Numbered from the stretch's first letter, positions 1-6,180 are shown. The stretch is DNA of 7,685 bases from Hydrogenophaga sp. (GCA_020047875.1 JAIFNE010000119.1:1-7685); one strand, 5' to 3'. Program-made: numbers and translations. Notes: a model not told the origin generated them from the letters alone.

Positions 1-326
1 GTGTAGGGGTTGTTGAATGGCGTCAGAAACACCTCAGGCTCGAGGCAGAAAGCCAGCAGCTGCGACCAGCCGCCGCTGCCCGCTGCGGGCTTCTGGTCCA
101 GCACAAACAGGCCGGCTGCGGCGGTTTGGGTGGTGACGTTGTTGAGCGTGAACCGCACGTTGGCGAACAAGCCGTTGTTGTCCCCGAGCACCGGGCTGGT
201 GGTGAAGCTGTTGCCGTTGTTATCCGCGACGGTGACGGAGTCACCAATCACCAGCGGGGCCGCGTGGGCGGACACCAGCGCAGAGAGGGCAAGCGCGCAA
301 GCGGCGGTAACGAAAGAGCTTTTCAT
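1..326 (-). CDS. Secreted protein, N-terminal part, probably PEP-CTERM-type (partial)
   Basis: The reading frame starts at ATG 326 and is open to the window edge, giving 108 full codons. Residues 1-22 form a clear Sec signal peptide: Lys2, a hydrophobic core (AACALALSALVSA), and a likely cut after AHA at 20-22. The mature part is rich in Asn, Thr and Gly and looks like a beta-sheet extracellular domain, with a conserved-looking end at residues 93-108 (FCLEPEVFLTPFNNPY). This pattern resembles betaproteobacterial proteins that end in a PEP-CTERM sorting signal and are handled by exosortase. That tail would lie outside the window, so the assignment is inference. No strong Shine-Dalgarno sequence is visible. 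The gene lies 182 bases downstream of srkA on the same strand, but a terminator separates them, so it probably has its own promoter in 327-483. Confidence 0.7.
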   Translation of the reverse strand, partial: MKSSFVTAACALALSALVSAHAAPLVIGDSVTVADNNGNSFTTSPVLGDNNGLFANVRFTLNNVTTQTAAAGLFVLDQKPAAGSGGWSQLLAFCLEPEVFLTPFNNPY

Positions 327-383
327 GAGGCAGGTGTGCCCGAAGCGCCGAAGCCGTTGAAATTTGCACCAATGAACCGCAAC

Positions 384-401
384 GCGTGAGATTTCACACG
401 C
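384..401. repeat. Imperfect 18-base inverted repeat upstream of the secreted-protein gene
   Basis: GCGTG at 384-388 pairs with CACGC at 397-401, and two further inner pairs are possible around one mismatch. The element sits about 58 bases upstream of the start of the secreted-protein gene. It could be an operator or an RNA hairpin in the leader. The rest of the 327-483 stretch holds no gene I can support. It contains two CCCGGG palindromes at 423-428 and 432-437 and no convincing -35/-10 pair. Confidence 0.25.
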
Positions 402-483
402 ATTGGCGGCGAAATCACCACGCCCGGGGAGCCCGGGGCCAGGTCGGCTGGCGTGGCTGGCGGGCGGCTGTAAAAAATGTCGA

Positions 484-508
484 CAAAAACCGGGCTGCGC
501 TGGCCCGT
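484..508 (-). terminator. Intrinsic terminator of srkA
   Basis: Read on the minus strand, directly after the srkA stop codon, there is a CGGGC stem (507-503), a 7-base loop (502-496), a GCCCG stem (495-491), then a G and five T (490-485). The stem is short but all G/C and the T-run follows at once. A second T-run (six T) lies about ten bases further on. This fits a Rho-independent terminator separating srkA from the secreted-protein gene. Confidence 0.6.
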
Positions 509-1528
509 TCAGGCCACCAGCGGCGGTGCCTGCAGCATGTCCACCTGGCCCTGCCAGTAGTCGCGGCTGCCGAACCAGGGGAAGTTGATCGGGAAGGCCG
601 GGTCGTCCCAGCGGCGGGCCAGCCAAGCGCTGTAATGAATCAGCCGCAGCGTACGCAGCGGCTCAATGAGGGCCAACTCGCGGCGGTCGAAGTCGCGGAA
701 CTGCTCGTAGCCGTCGAGCAGCGCGCCGAGCTGCTGGTTTTGTTGCCGTCGGTCGCCGGAGAGGAGCATCCAGAGGTCCTGCACCGCGGGTCCGGTGCGC
801 GCGTCGTCGAGGTCAACGAAGTGCGGGCCAGGCTCGGGCTGGCCCTCGGGGGTCCAGAGAATGTTGCCGGGGTGGCAGTCGCCGTGCAGACGAATGCGGC
901 GCGGGCCGTCCGCGTCTGTCAAGTTTCCCGACAGTGCCGAGTGCGAGCCGATGATGGCCAGCGCCTCCTCCAGCGCGCTGGCCCAGGCGGTGCGTACCTC
1001 CGGCGCCACCGCGTGGTGTGTCATCAGCCAGTCGCGCGGCTCATTCGCAAAGTGGGCGGCGTCCAGCGGCGGTCGGTGCACAAACGGCACTGCCGCCCCC
1101 ACGGTGTGGATGCGCCCGAGAAAACGGCCAATCCACTCCAGCACCTCGAAGTTCTCCAGCTCTGGCCGCCGGCCGCCGCGCCGCGGGCTCACCGCAAACG
1201 CAAAGCCGCCGAAATGGTGCAGCGTCTGGCCCTGCACCGTCAAGGGCGCGACCACCGGGATCTCGGCCGCCTGCAGCTCCAGGGCGAAGGCATGTTCCTC
1301 GGCAATCTGGGCGTCGCTCCAGCGCGCTGGCCGGTAAAACTTGGCCACCACCTGCGCATGGGACTCGAAGGCGTCTTCCAGATGCACCTGATAAACGCGG
1401 TTCTCGAAGCTGTTGAGCGCGGCCAGCCGGCCGTCGCCCCACAGCCCGATGCTGGCCAGCGCGTCCTGAACCACGTCCGGGGTGAGGCTGGCGTAGGGGT
1501 GTGTGGAGGCTGGGGTGGCGGGCTGCAT
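509..1528 (-). CDS. srkA: Stress response serine/threonine kinase SrkA (YihE/RdoA)
   Basis: A 339-residue protein, close to the roughly 328 residues of E. coli SrkA. It is a cytoplasmic aminoglycoside-phosphotransferase-fold protein kinase; in E. coli SrkA protects cells against stress-induced death linked to the Cpx response and the MazEF toxin system. Visible kinase features are the probable ATP-binding Lys63 in VAKFYRPARW, the catalytic loop HGDCHPGN at 215-222 with Asp217 and Asn222, and the metal-binding DLDDA at 239-243. The C-terminal part has the family-like pattern RTLRLIHYSAWLARRW (292-307). The start is ATG 1528; the frame stays open upstream to 1939 but that part is low-complexity His/Gln-rich shadow of the channel gene. 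No Shine-Dalgarno sequence is seen. The gene is divergent from the channel gene, with only 39 bases between start codons. Confidence 0.93.
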   Translation of the reverse strand: MQPATPASTHPYASLTPDVVQDALASIGLWGDGRLAALNSFENRVYQVHLEDAFESHAQVVAKFYRPARWSDAQIAEEHAFALELQAAEIPVVAPLTVQGQTLHHFGGFAFAVSPRRGGRRPELENFEVLEWIGRFLGRIHTVGAAVPFVHRPPLDAAHFANEPRDWLMTHHAVAPEVRTAWASALEEALAIIGSHSALSGNLTDADGPRRIRLHGDCHPGNILWTPEGQPEPGPHFVDLDDARTGPAVQDLWMLLSGDRRQQNQQLGALLDGYEQFRDFDRRELALIEPLRTLRLIHYSAWLARRWDDPAFPINFPWFGSRDYWQGQVDMLQAPPLVA

Positions 1529-1567
1529 GGCGGCATTGTCGCCCGCGCGCCGTGCCAGAATCGCCGT
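1529..1567. promoter_or_regulatory. Short divergent start-to-start region of srkA and the channel gene
   Basis: Only 39 bases separate the two start codons, and neither gene has a recognisable Shine-Dalgarno sequence. A -10-like hexamer lies exactly six bases before each start: GACAAT on the minus strand (1540-1535) for srkA and CAGAAT on the plus strand (1556-1561) for the channel. That spacing is what leaderless transcripts would show. No good -35 hexamer accompanies either one, so this is a weak call; promoters inside the opposing coding sequences are the alternative. Confidence 0.3.
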
Positions 1568-2005
1568 ATGACCCGCGAACGCCAACGCCGCCACCGCCTC
1601 ATGCGCCGCGGCCTGTGGTATTCGCTGGCGCTGTGTCTGGTGATCTTGCTGCTCGGCGGCGTGGGGTTCTGGGCGCTGGAGCCGGGCATCCCCACACTGC
1701 AAGACGGCCTGTGGCTCGCCTTCACCACCGCCGCCACCGTGGGCTATGGCGACACCGTGCCGCAGACGCCCGCCGGTCGTGCGTTTGCCGTGCTGGTGGT
1801 GTTGCTGGGGCTGGCGGTGCTGTCGATGGTGACCGCTTCGCTGGCCGCGCTGTTCGTGGAACGTGATGTGGAGGCCGACGAGCGCCAGATTGAGCGCGAC
1901 CTGATGCGCGAAATCCGGCTGCTGCGCGACGAGGTGCACGCGCTGGAGCGGCGTCTGTCACCCCCGGCCGAGTCCGGCCAACCTGCCGAACGGAGCCGCG
2001 GTTGA
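1568..2005 (+). CDS. Small two-TM potassium channel (Ion_trans_2 type)
   Basis: A 145-residue inner-membrane protein with the plan of a KcsA-like potassium channel subunit, which would form a tetrameric pore. It has a basic N-terminus (residues 2-15), TM1 at about 17-36, a pore helix at about 44-56, the potassium selectivity filter TVGYGD at 57-62, and TM2 at about 71-96. The tail from about 98 to 130 is highly charged and heptad-like (IERDLMREIRLLRDEVHALE) and probably forms a cytoplasmic helical bundle. There is no RCK/TrkA-N regulatory domain. ATG 1568 was chosen because it gives a normal positive-inside N-terminus; ATG 1601 (Met12) is possible. The frame extends upstream to 386, but that part is antisense to srkA. 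It is followed by a methyltransferase gene with a 4-base overlap. Confidence 0.88.
   Translation: MTRERQRRHRLMRRGLWYSLALCLVILLLGGVGFWALEPGIPTLQDGLWLAFTTAATVGYGDTVPQTPAGRAFAVLVVLLGLAVLSMVTASLAALFVERDVEADERQIERDLMREIRLLRDEVHALERRLSPPAESGQPAERSRG
1992..1995 (+). promoter_or_regulatory. Ribosome binding site GGAG for the TTG-start methyltransferase
   Basis: GGAG inside the last codons of the channel gene sits six bases before the TTG at 2002. Together with the TTGA stop/start overlap, it decides in favour of the TTG start and implies translational coupling. Confidence 0.6.
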
Positions 2006-2871
2006 AACCCCAGAAAACCCTGCAGGAACAACTGCCCGAGCTGCGCGAAGGCCAGTCGATCGAGCTGCTCAAAGCGCTGCACATCCTCACCCGCGAGGGC
2101 AAGCTCAACCAGGACACCCGGCGCAAGCTCAAGCAGGTGTACCACTTGGTGCAGTTCATCGAGCCGCTGCTGGTTGATGTGCTCAAGGCGCGCGGCGACG
2201 TGACGCTGGCCGACCACGGCGCGGGCAAGTCCTACCTCGGCTTCATCCTGTACGACCTGGTGCTCAAAAGCCGCTCGGCGGGCTGGGTTTGGGGCGTGGA
2301 AACGCGCGCCGAGCTGGTGACGAAATCGCAGGCGCTGGCCGGCGAGCTGGGGTTTGAGCGCATGCGCTTTCTGGCCACCACGGTGCAGCAGGCGCTGGCC
2401 CACCCCGAGTTGCCGCCGCGCTTCGACGTGGTGACCGCGCTGCACGCCTGCGATACCGCCACCGACGACGCGATCGCCTTCGGCTTGGCCAAGCAAGCCA
2501 CCCACATGGTGCTGGTGCCCTGCTGCCAGGCCGAGGTGGCGGGTGTGATGCGCCAGCACAAGGCGCTGTCGCTGGCGCACAAACCGCTGGCCGAACTCTG
2601 GCGCCACCCACTGCACACCCGCGAGTTCGGCAGCCAGATCACCAACGTGTTGCGCTGCCTGCAGCTGGAATCCCACGGCTACGCGGTCACCGTGACCGAG
2701 CTGGTGGGCTGGGAGCACTCGATGAAAAACGAGCTGATTCTGGCGCGGCGCGACGCCGGGGTGCGCCCGGCGCAGCAGGCCCGCGCCCGGGAGCGCCTGC
2801 TGCAAGTGCTCGATGAACTGAACCTGCAACCGCTCACCGAGCGGTTTGCCGGCGCCGCTGTGCCTGCCTGA
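2002..2871 (+). CDS. SAM-dependent methyltransferase (Methyltransf_32-like)
   Basis: A 289-residue, probably cytoplasmic class I methyltransferase. Residues 71-79 (DHGAGKSYL) form the glycine-rich SAM-binding motif I after a beta strand; GVE at 98-100 fits the acidic end of strand 2. ALHACDTATD at 147-156 and VPCCQ at 172-176 are the hallmarks of the METTL25/Methyltransf_32-type group, whose bacterial members have no firmly known substrate. An N-terminal helical segment (residues 6-62, rich in Leu, Lys and Glu) precedes the catalytic core and might contact substrate, possibly RNA; that is inference. TTG 2002 is the chosen start: it overlaps the channel stop as TTGA and has GGAG six bases upstream. 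The gene is probably co-transcribed with the channel, although no functional link is known. Confidence 0.85.
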   Translation: MKPQKTLQEQLPELREGQSIELLKALHILTREGKLNQDTRRKLKQVYHLVQFIEPLLVDVLKARGDVTLADHGAGKSYLGFILYDLVLKSRSAGWVWGVETRAELVTKSQALAGELGFERMRFLATTVQQALAHPELPPRFDVVTALHACDTATDDAIAFGLAKQATHMVLVPCCQAEVAGVMRQHKALSLAHKPLAELWRHPLHTREFGSQITNVLRCLQLESHGYAVTVTELVGWEHSMKNELILARRDAGVRPAQQARARERLLQVLDELNLQPLTERFAGAAVPA

Positions 2872-2887
2872 GTTCCGGGCCGGCTCA

Positions 2888-2900
2888 CCCGTTCGACGGG
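2888..2900. repeat. Small hairpin between convergent genes
   Basis: CCCGT (2888-2892) and ACGGG (2896-2900) form a 5-bp stem with a 3-base loop in the 33-base gap between the convergent methyltransferase and DUF2059 genes. No T-run follows on either strand, so it is not a standard intrinsic terminator, though its position would suit a weak bidirectional one. Confidence 0.3.
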
Positions 2901-2904
2901 CGGT

Positions 2905-3507
2905 TTACTTGGGTGCTGGCTTGGCGGGTGCGGCCGCGGGCGCTTCGGTCAAGCCCAGCCGCTTGGCAATGGTCTTCTCCAGCGCGATCACCTTGGGTTC
3001 GATGCTGCCCTTGGTCTCGGGAATCAGCTTCTCCAGCAGTGCTTTTTGCATGGCGTCGGACCGGTCGCGGTACTTGATGTACGCCGGGGATTCCAGCAGC
3101 GCCACGACTTGCCTGAGCTCATCTTCGGTGAACTCGCTCTCCAGCAGCGCGCCCACGGTGCCCGGCGCCAGCTTCAGCGCGCTGGCGCGCACCAGCGGCA
3201 CGGCCTCGTCGGCGTACTTCTTGGCGTCGGCCTGAATTTCCTTGGCCACCGCCTGTTGCTTGTCGGGCGCCACGCGCGCCTGCAGGGCGGGACCGGCCTG
3301 TCTCAGCATCTGAGCTGCCGGCTCTTCGGCCAGCTGGCGCGCCAGCGCCTCGATGCCGGGTTGCTGCAGCTTGAGCAGCCGGGCCACCAGCTCCTTTTTG
3401 GCCGGGCTGCTGGGGGCTGCGGTCTGGGCAGATGCGAGGCCAGCGAGGCCCAGCAGGGCGGCGCCGATCAGGGAGCGGGTCAAGCGAGGGGTGAAGGGGT
3501 TTTTCAT
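2905..3507 (-). CDS. Secreted DUF2059 domain protein
   Basis: A 200-residue protein with a Sec signal peptide (residues 1-27: basic start, hydrophobic LIGAALLGLAGLASA, predicted cut after ASA), so probably periplasmic. The mature part is mostly helical. Residues 126-146 (FTEDELRQVVALLESPAYIKY) match the characteristic core of DUF2059, a family of unknown function common in Proteobacteria. A short Ala/Pro/Lys tail (about 188-200) ends the protein. The start at ATG 3507 gives a normal signal peptide; the Shine-Dalgarno sequence is weak. It is transcribed alone, divergent from the Kef-like gene and convergent with the methyltransferase. It has no predicted active site, so a chaperone-like or structural role can only be guessed. 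Confidence 0.88.
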   Translation of the reverse strand: MKNPFTPRLTRSLIGAALLGLAGLASAQTAAPSSPAKKELVARLLKLQQPGIEALARQLAEEPAAQMLRQAGPALQARVAPDKQQAVAKEIQADAKKYADEAVPLVRASALKLAPGTVGALLESEFTEDELRQVVALLESPAYIKYRDRSDAMQKALLEKLIPETKGSIEPKVIALEKTIAKRLGLTEAPAAAPAKPAPK

Positions 3508-3563
3508 TCAAGCAATGGTAGCCACAAACCGTTGGCCCACTGTGTCGATTCAGGCTGCAAGTG

Positions 3564-3573
3564 CATCCGGATG
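3564..3573. repeat. 10-base perfect palindrome in a divergent promoter region
   Basis: CATCCGGATG lies in the 132-base gap between the divergent DUF2059 and Kef-like genes. It is placed where a shared operator could act. The palindrome does not extend further and such short ones arise by chance, so the call is weak. I saw no clear -35/-10 pair in 3508-3639. Confidence 0.2.
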
Positions 3574-3639
3574 TGCTGCCGGGACTTTGCGCCGCGGTGC
3601 CGGTGCAGGCAGGTACCATGGCCGCTCTGAAAAATCGGG

Positions 3640-4866
3640 GTGGCTTCAGTGGTTTCCAACGCATCTTTTTTGCTGCAGTCCATGGCTTGGCCGCTGACTT
3701 TGCTGCTGGCCTGGTTTTTGGGCGAGCGCCTCCACCAGGCCTTGCAGGTGCCGCGGGTGAGCAGCTATGTGGGCGTGGGGCTGATCGCCAGTCTGCTGAA
3801 CCTGCCTGGGCTCACCGCCGAGGTGCCGGGGCTGCCGTTTCTGGCCAACATCGCTCTGTCTTTGCTGCTGTTCGAGCTGGGTTACCGCATCAACCTGCGC
3901 TGGTTCCGCCACAACCCCTGGGTGCTGGCGCTCGGGCTGGGGGAGTCTGTGCTCACCTTTGTGCTGGTGTATGTCGCTGCGGGCTGGTTCGGACTGGGCA
4001 CCGACATGCGCCTGATCATCGCTGCGCTGTCCATCTCGGCCTCGCCGGCCGGCGTGGTGCGGGTGGCCAACGAGCTGCGCAGCGCGGGCCAGGTCACCGA
4101 GCGGGTGATGCACCTGTGTGCCATCAACTGCCTGGTGTCGGTGCTGGCGCTCAAGCTGCTGGTGGGTTATTGGACGCTCAACACCTCGGGCGATCTGCTG
4201 GCCGCAGCGCTGGGCAGCGTGTATGCCCTGCTGATCTCGGTGGCCATGGGCGCGCTGGCCGGCGTTGTCGTGCCCTGGCTGCTGAGCAGGCCTGGCGCGC
4301 GCGAGCGCGGTGTGACGGTGGTGTTTGCGCTGGCGGTGCTGCTGCTCACCACCATGTCTTACGGCCTGAGCCTGTCGCCGCTGCTGGCGGCGCTGGTGTT
4401 TGGCATCGTGGCGAGGGAGCGCCGGGTGCACCTCACCAGCGCCCAGCGCGGCTTTGGCACCGCGGGCGACCTGCTGACCTTGTTCCTGTTTGTCTACATT
4501 GCCTCCCTGCTCGACTGGACGTCGGTGGCCGGCGGTCTGCTGATGGGCCTGGTGCTGATCGCGGTACGCACCGCCAGCAAGGTGTGTTGCAACGTGGCTG
4601 CGGCGCGGCTTTCGGGCAGCACCGAGCGCAAGGGCCTGCTGACCGGCCTGGCGCTCACCCCGATGTCGGCGTTTGCCATTCTGCTGATCGAGCAAAGCCG
4701 CATTCACGGCTTTGCGCCCGCGGCCGAGGCGCTCGCGCTGATGGCCGGGATGATGCTGGTGCAGGAGCTGTTTGGCCCGGTGGTCAGCCAGCGCAGCCTG
4801 ATGGCCGCCCATGAAACCCATGTGACCCAGGCCGACGACGGCCAGGCCACCCGATCGGCCCTGTAA
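3640..4866 (+). CDS. Kef-like CPA2 cation:proton antiporter family protein, membrane domain only
   Basis: A 408-residue, very hydrophobic inner-membrane protein with about 11-13 membrane segments. Family features are the first helices with the LLLFELGYRINLRW stretch (76-88), the ALSISASPAGVVRVANEL unwound-helix region (129-146), and a basic late helix with Arg310 and Lys314. It matches the transport domain of KefB/KefC/NapA-type exchangers but stops without the C-terminal RCK/TrkA-N domain of KefC. By eye, the helix that carries the essential Asp (Gln-Asp in KefC, Asp-Asp in NapA) reads CAINCLVS (160-167), with Asn163-Cys164 at that place. Start is uncertain: an in-frame stop lies at 3628; GTG 3640, GTG 3649 and ATG 3682 (Met15, just before TM1) are all possible and none has a strong Shine-Dalgarno. 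The ligase gene follows after five bases. Confidence 0.85.
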   Translation: MASVVSNASFLLQSMAWPLTLLLAWFLGERLHQALQVPRVSSYVGVGLIASLLNLPGLTAEVPGLPFLANIALSLLLFELGYRINLRWFRHNPWVLALGLGESVLTFVLVYVAAGWFGLGTDMRLIIAALSISASPAGVVRVANELRSAGQVTERVMHLCAINCLVSVLALKLLVGYWTLNTSGDLLAAALGSVYALLISVAMGALAGVVVPWLLSRPGARERGVTVVFALAVLLLTTMSYGLSLSPLLAALVFGIVARERRVHLTSAQRGFGTAGDLLTLFLFVYIASLLDWTSVAGGLLMGLVLIAVRTASKVCCNVAAARLSGSTERKGLLTGLALTPMSAFAILLIEQSRIHGFAPAAEALALMAGMMLVQELFGPVVSQRSLMAAHETHVTQADDGQATRSAL

Positions 4867-4871
4867 GCACC

Positions 4872-5999
4872 ATGCCCCTGGAAACCTTCAAATCCTCACA
4901 GCCGCTCACCCTCGGGGTCGAGCTGGAGCTGCAGCTGGTCAACAGCCACGACATGGACCTCTCCAGCAGCGCCAACGATCTGCTGGAGTTGTTGCGCCGA
5001 AAGCCGTTTCCGGGCGTGGTCACGCCCGAGATGACACAAAGCATGATCGAGGTGGCCACCGACGTGCAGACCGAGCACGGCCCGTTGCTGGCCCAGCTCC
5101 AAACCATGCGCGACACGCTGGTGACCGCCGGCGACCGGCTCAACATCGAGATCGCCGGCGGTGGCACGCACCCGTTTCAGCGCTGGTTTGAGCAACGCAT
5201 CTTCTCCAAGCCTCGTTTTCAGGAGCTCTCCGGCCTCTACGGTTACCTGGCCAAGCAATTCACGGTGTTTGGCCAACATGTGCATGTGGGCTGCCCCAGT
5301 GCCGACGACGCGCTGTTCCTCCTGCATGCGCTGAACCGCTATGTGCCGCATTTCATCGCGCTGTCGGCGTCGTCGCCGTTCTCGCAGGGGGTGGACACGC
5401 TGTTCGACTCGGCGCGGTTGAATTCGGTGTTTGCGTTTCCGCTCAGCGGGCGGGCGCCGTTTGTGTTGCGCTGGGACGAGTTTGCCGAGGTGTATTTCAC
5501 CAAGATGGAGTCCACCGGCGTGGTGAAGTCCATGAAGGACTTTTACTGGGACATCCGGCCCAAACCCGAGTACGGCACCATCGAGCTGCGGGTGTGCGAC
5601 ACGCCACTGACGGTGGAGCGCGCCGCGGGGCTGGCGTGCTACCTGCAGGCGCTGTGCCGCCACCTGCTGGAGCGCAACGAAGCGCCGCCCGAAGAAGACG
5701 ATTACCTCGTCTACACCTACAACCGCTTCCAGGCTTGCCGCTTCGGGCTGGAGGGCCAGATGGTCAACCCCAAAACGCGCGAGCGCATTGGCATCCGCGA
5801 AGACATTCTGGCCACGCTGCGCCAGCTGCAGCCGCACGCCGTGGCGCTGAACGCGCAGGGCGCCATGGACGAGATCGAGCGCACCGCCGGCCGCGACGGC
5901 AACCACGCAAGCTACCTGCGCCGGCGCTACGCGCAGACTGGCAGCGTGCAGGGTGTGGTGCGCGCCAGCGTGGACGCGCTTCGCCGCGGCCCGGGCTGA
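4872..5999 (+). CDS. ybdK: YbdK-type carboxylate-amine ligase (glutamate-cysteine ligase 2 family)
   Basis: A 375-residue cytoplasmic enzyme of normal length for the GCS2 family (E. coli YbdK about 372). These enzymes join a carboxylate to an amine with ATP; E. coli YbdK shows weak gamma-glutamate-cysteine ligase activity in vitro, but its true substrate is not settled. Motifs seen are GVELELQLV (15-23) with the metal/ATP-binding glutamates, AGGGTHPF (95-102), GQHVHVG (134-140), and DIRPKPEYGTIELRVCDT (227-244). All expected motifs look intact. The start ATG 4872 lies five bases after the Kef-like stop codon, so the two genes are almost certainly one operon, although the Shine-Dalgarno is weak. 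The pairing suggests a link between the ligase product and the transporter, which is inference. Confidence 0.93.
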   Translation: MPLETFKSSQPLTLGVELELQLVNSHDMDLSSSANDLLELLRRKPFPGVVTPEMTQSMIEVATDVQTEHGPLLAQLQTMRDTLVTAGDRLNIEIAGGGTHPFQRWFEQRIFSKPRFQELSGLYGYLAKQFTVFGQHVHVGCPSADDALFLLHALNRYVPHFIALSASSPFSQGVDTLFDSARLNSVFAFPLSGRAPFVLRWDEFAEVYFTKMESTGVVKSMKDFYWDIRPKPEYGTIELRVCDTPLTVERAAGLACYLQALCRHLLERNEAPPEEDDYLVYTYNRFQACRFGLEGQMVNPKTRERIGIREDILATLRQLQPHAVALNAQGAMDEIERTAGRDGNHASYLRRRYAQTGSVQGVVRASVDALRRGPG

Positions 6000-6022
6000 T
6001 TTCATCGGGCCACACAGCCGAG

Positions 6023-6067
6023 AGTTGCGGGGTGTTTCCGGTGCTTCTCCGGGCTTGTCGGGCAACT
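6023..6067. repeat. Nested inverted repeats downstream of ybdK
   Basis: AGTTGC (6023-6028) pairs with GCAACT (6062-6067), and within it CCGG (6038-6041) can pair with CCGG (6049-6052) around a 7-base loop. The result is a stem enclosing a smaller hairpin. No T-run follows directly. It could end the ybdK transcript or be part of the leader of the next gene; the data do not decide. Confidence 0.3.
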
Positions 6068-6097
6068 TCCTACACAGCGAATGGCAAGGCGCCGACT

Positions 6098-6160
6098 TAA
6101 CCTTTTGAAATGGAAAAACTACAGTTTGTTTCATCGACAAGCCGTTTGTTTCACCCCCAT
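6098..6160 (+). promoter_or_regulatory. AT-rich upstream region with paired 10-base direct repeats
   Basis: Bases 6101-6160 are 40 percent G+C, well below the GC-rich surroundings. The stretch carries TTGAAA (6105-6110), a plausible -35, and two exact copies of GTTTGTTTCA (6124-6133 and 6144-6153) whose starts are exactly 20 bases apart, about two helical turns. It lies just before a gene with a strong ribosome binding site. It is probably the promoter region of the small protein, with the repeats as a candidate binding site for a regulator. No good -10 hexamer can be named. Confidence 0.4.
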
Positions 6161-6167
6161 TTCTCGC

Positions 6168-6172
6168 AGGAG
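6168..6172 (+). promoter_or_regulatory. Ribosome binding site AGGAG for the small protein
   Basis: AGGAG lies eight bases before ATG 6181. It is the strongest Shine-Dalgarno on the plus strand here and the main reason for accepting the short reading frame as a gene. Confidence 0.8.
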
Positions 6173-6180
6173 CCCACACC

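Noticed and set aside
423..437. Two CCCGGG palindromes nine bases apart
   Set aside because: Short G/C palindromes are expected by chance in this composition, and nothing else marks a site here.
386..1567. Long plus-strand open frame leading into the channel gene
   Set aside because: It is antisense to srkA, whose kinase motifs are intact. The translated stretch is Arg/Ala/Gln-rich with no domain, so it is a high-GC shadow frame; the channel starts at 1568.
1529..1939. N-terminal extension of the srkA frame
   Set aside because: It lies antisense to the channel gene and encodes a His/Gln/Gly-rich sequence; the SrkA family begins near the ATG at 1528.
1744..2829. Minus-strand 361-codon frame opposite the methyltransferase
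   Set aside because: Composition is Gln/His/Arg-rich without motifs, and the opposite strand encodes a protein with clear methyltransferase motifs.
3561..4814. Plus-strand 417-codon frame overlapping the Kef-like gene, including ATG 3618
   Set aside because: The product is Gly/Ala/Arg-rich with no membrane pattern, while the neighbouring frame gives a full multi-helix transporter.
3646..4821. Minus-strand 391-codon frame opposite the Kef-like gene
   Set aside because: It is His/Gln/Arg-rich with no domain, a typical shadow of GC-rich membrane-protein coding sequence.
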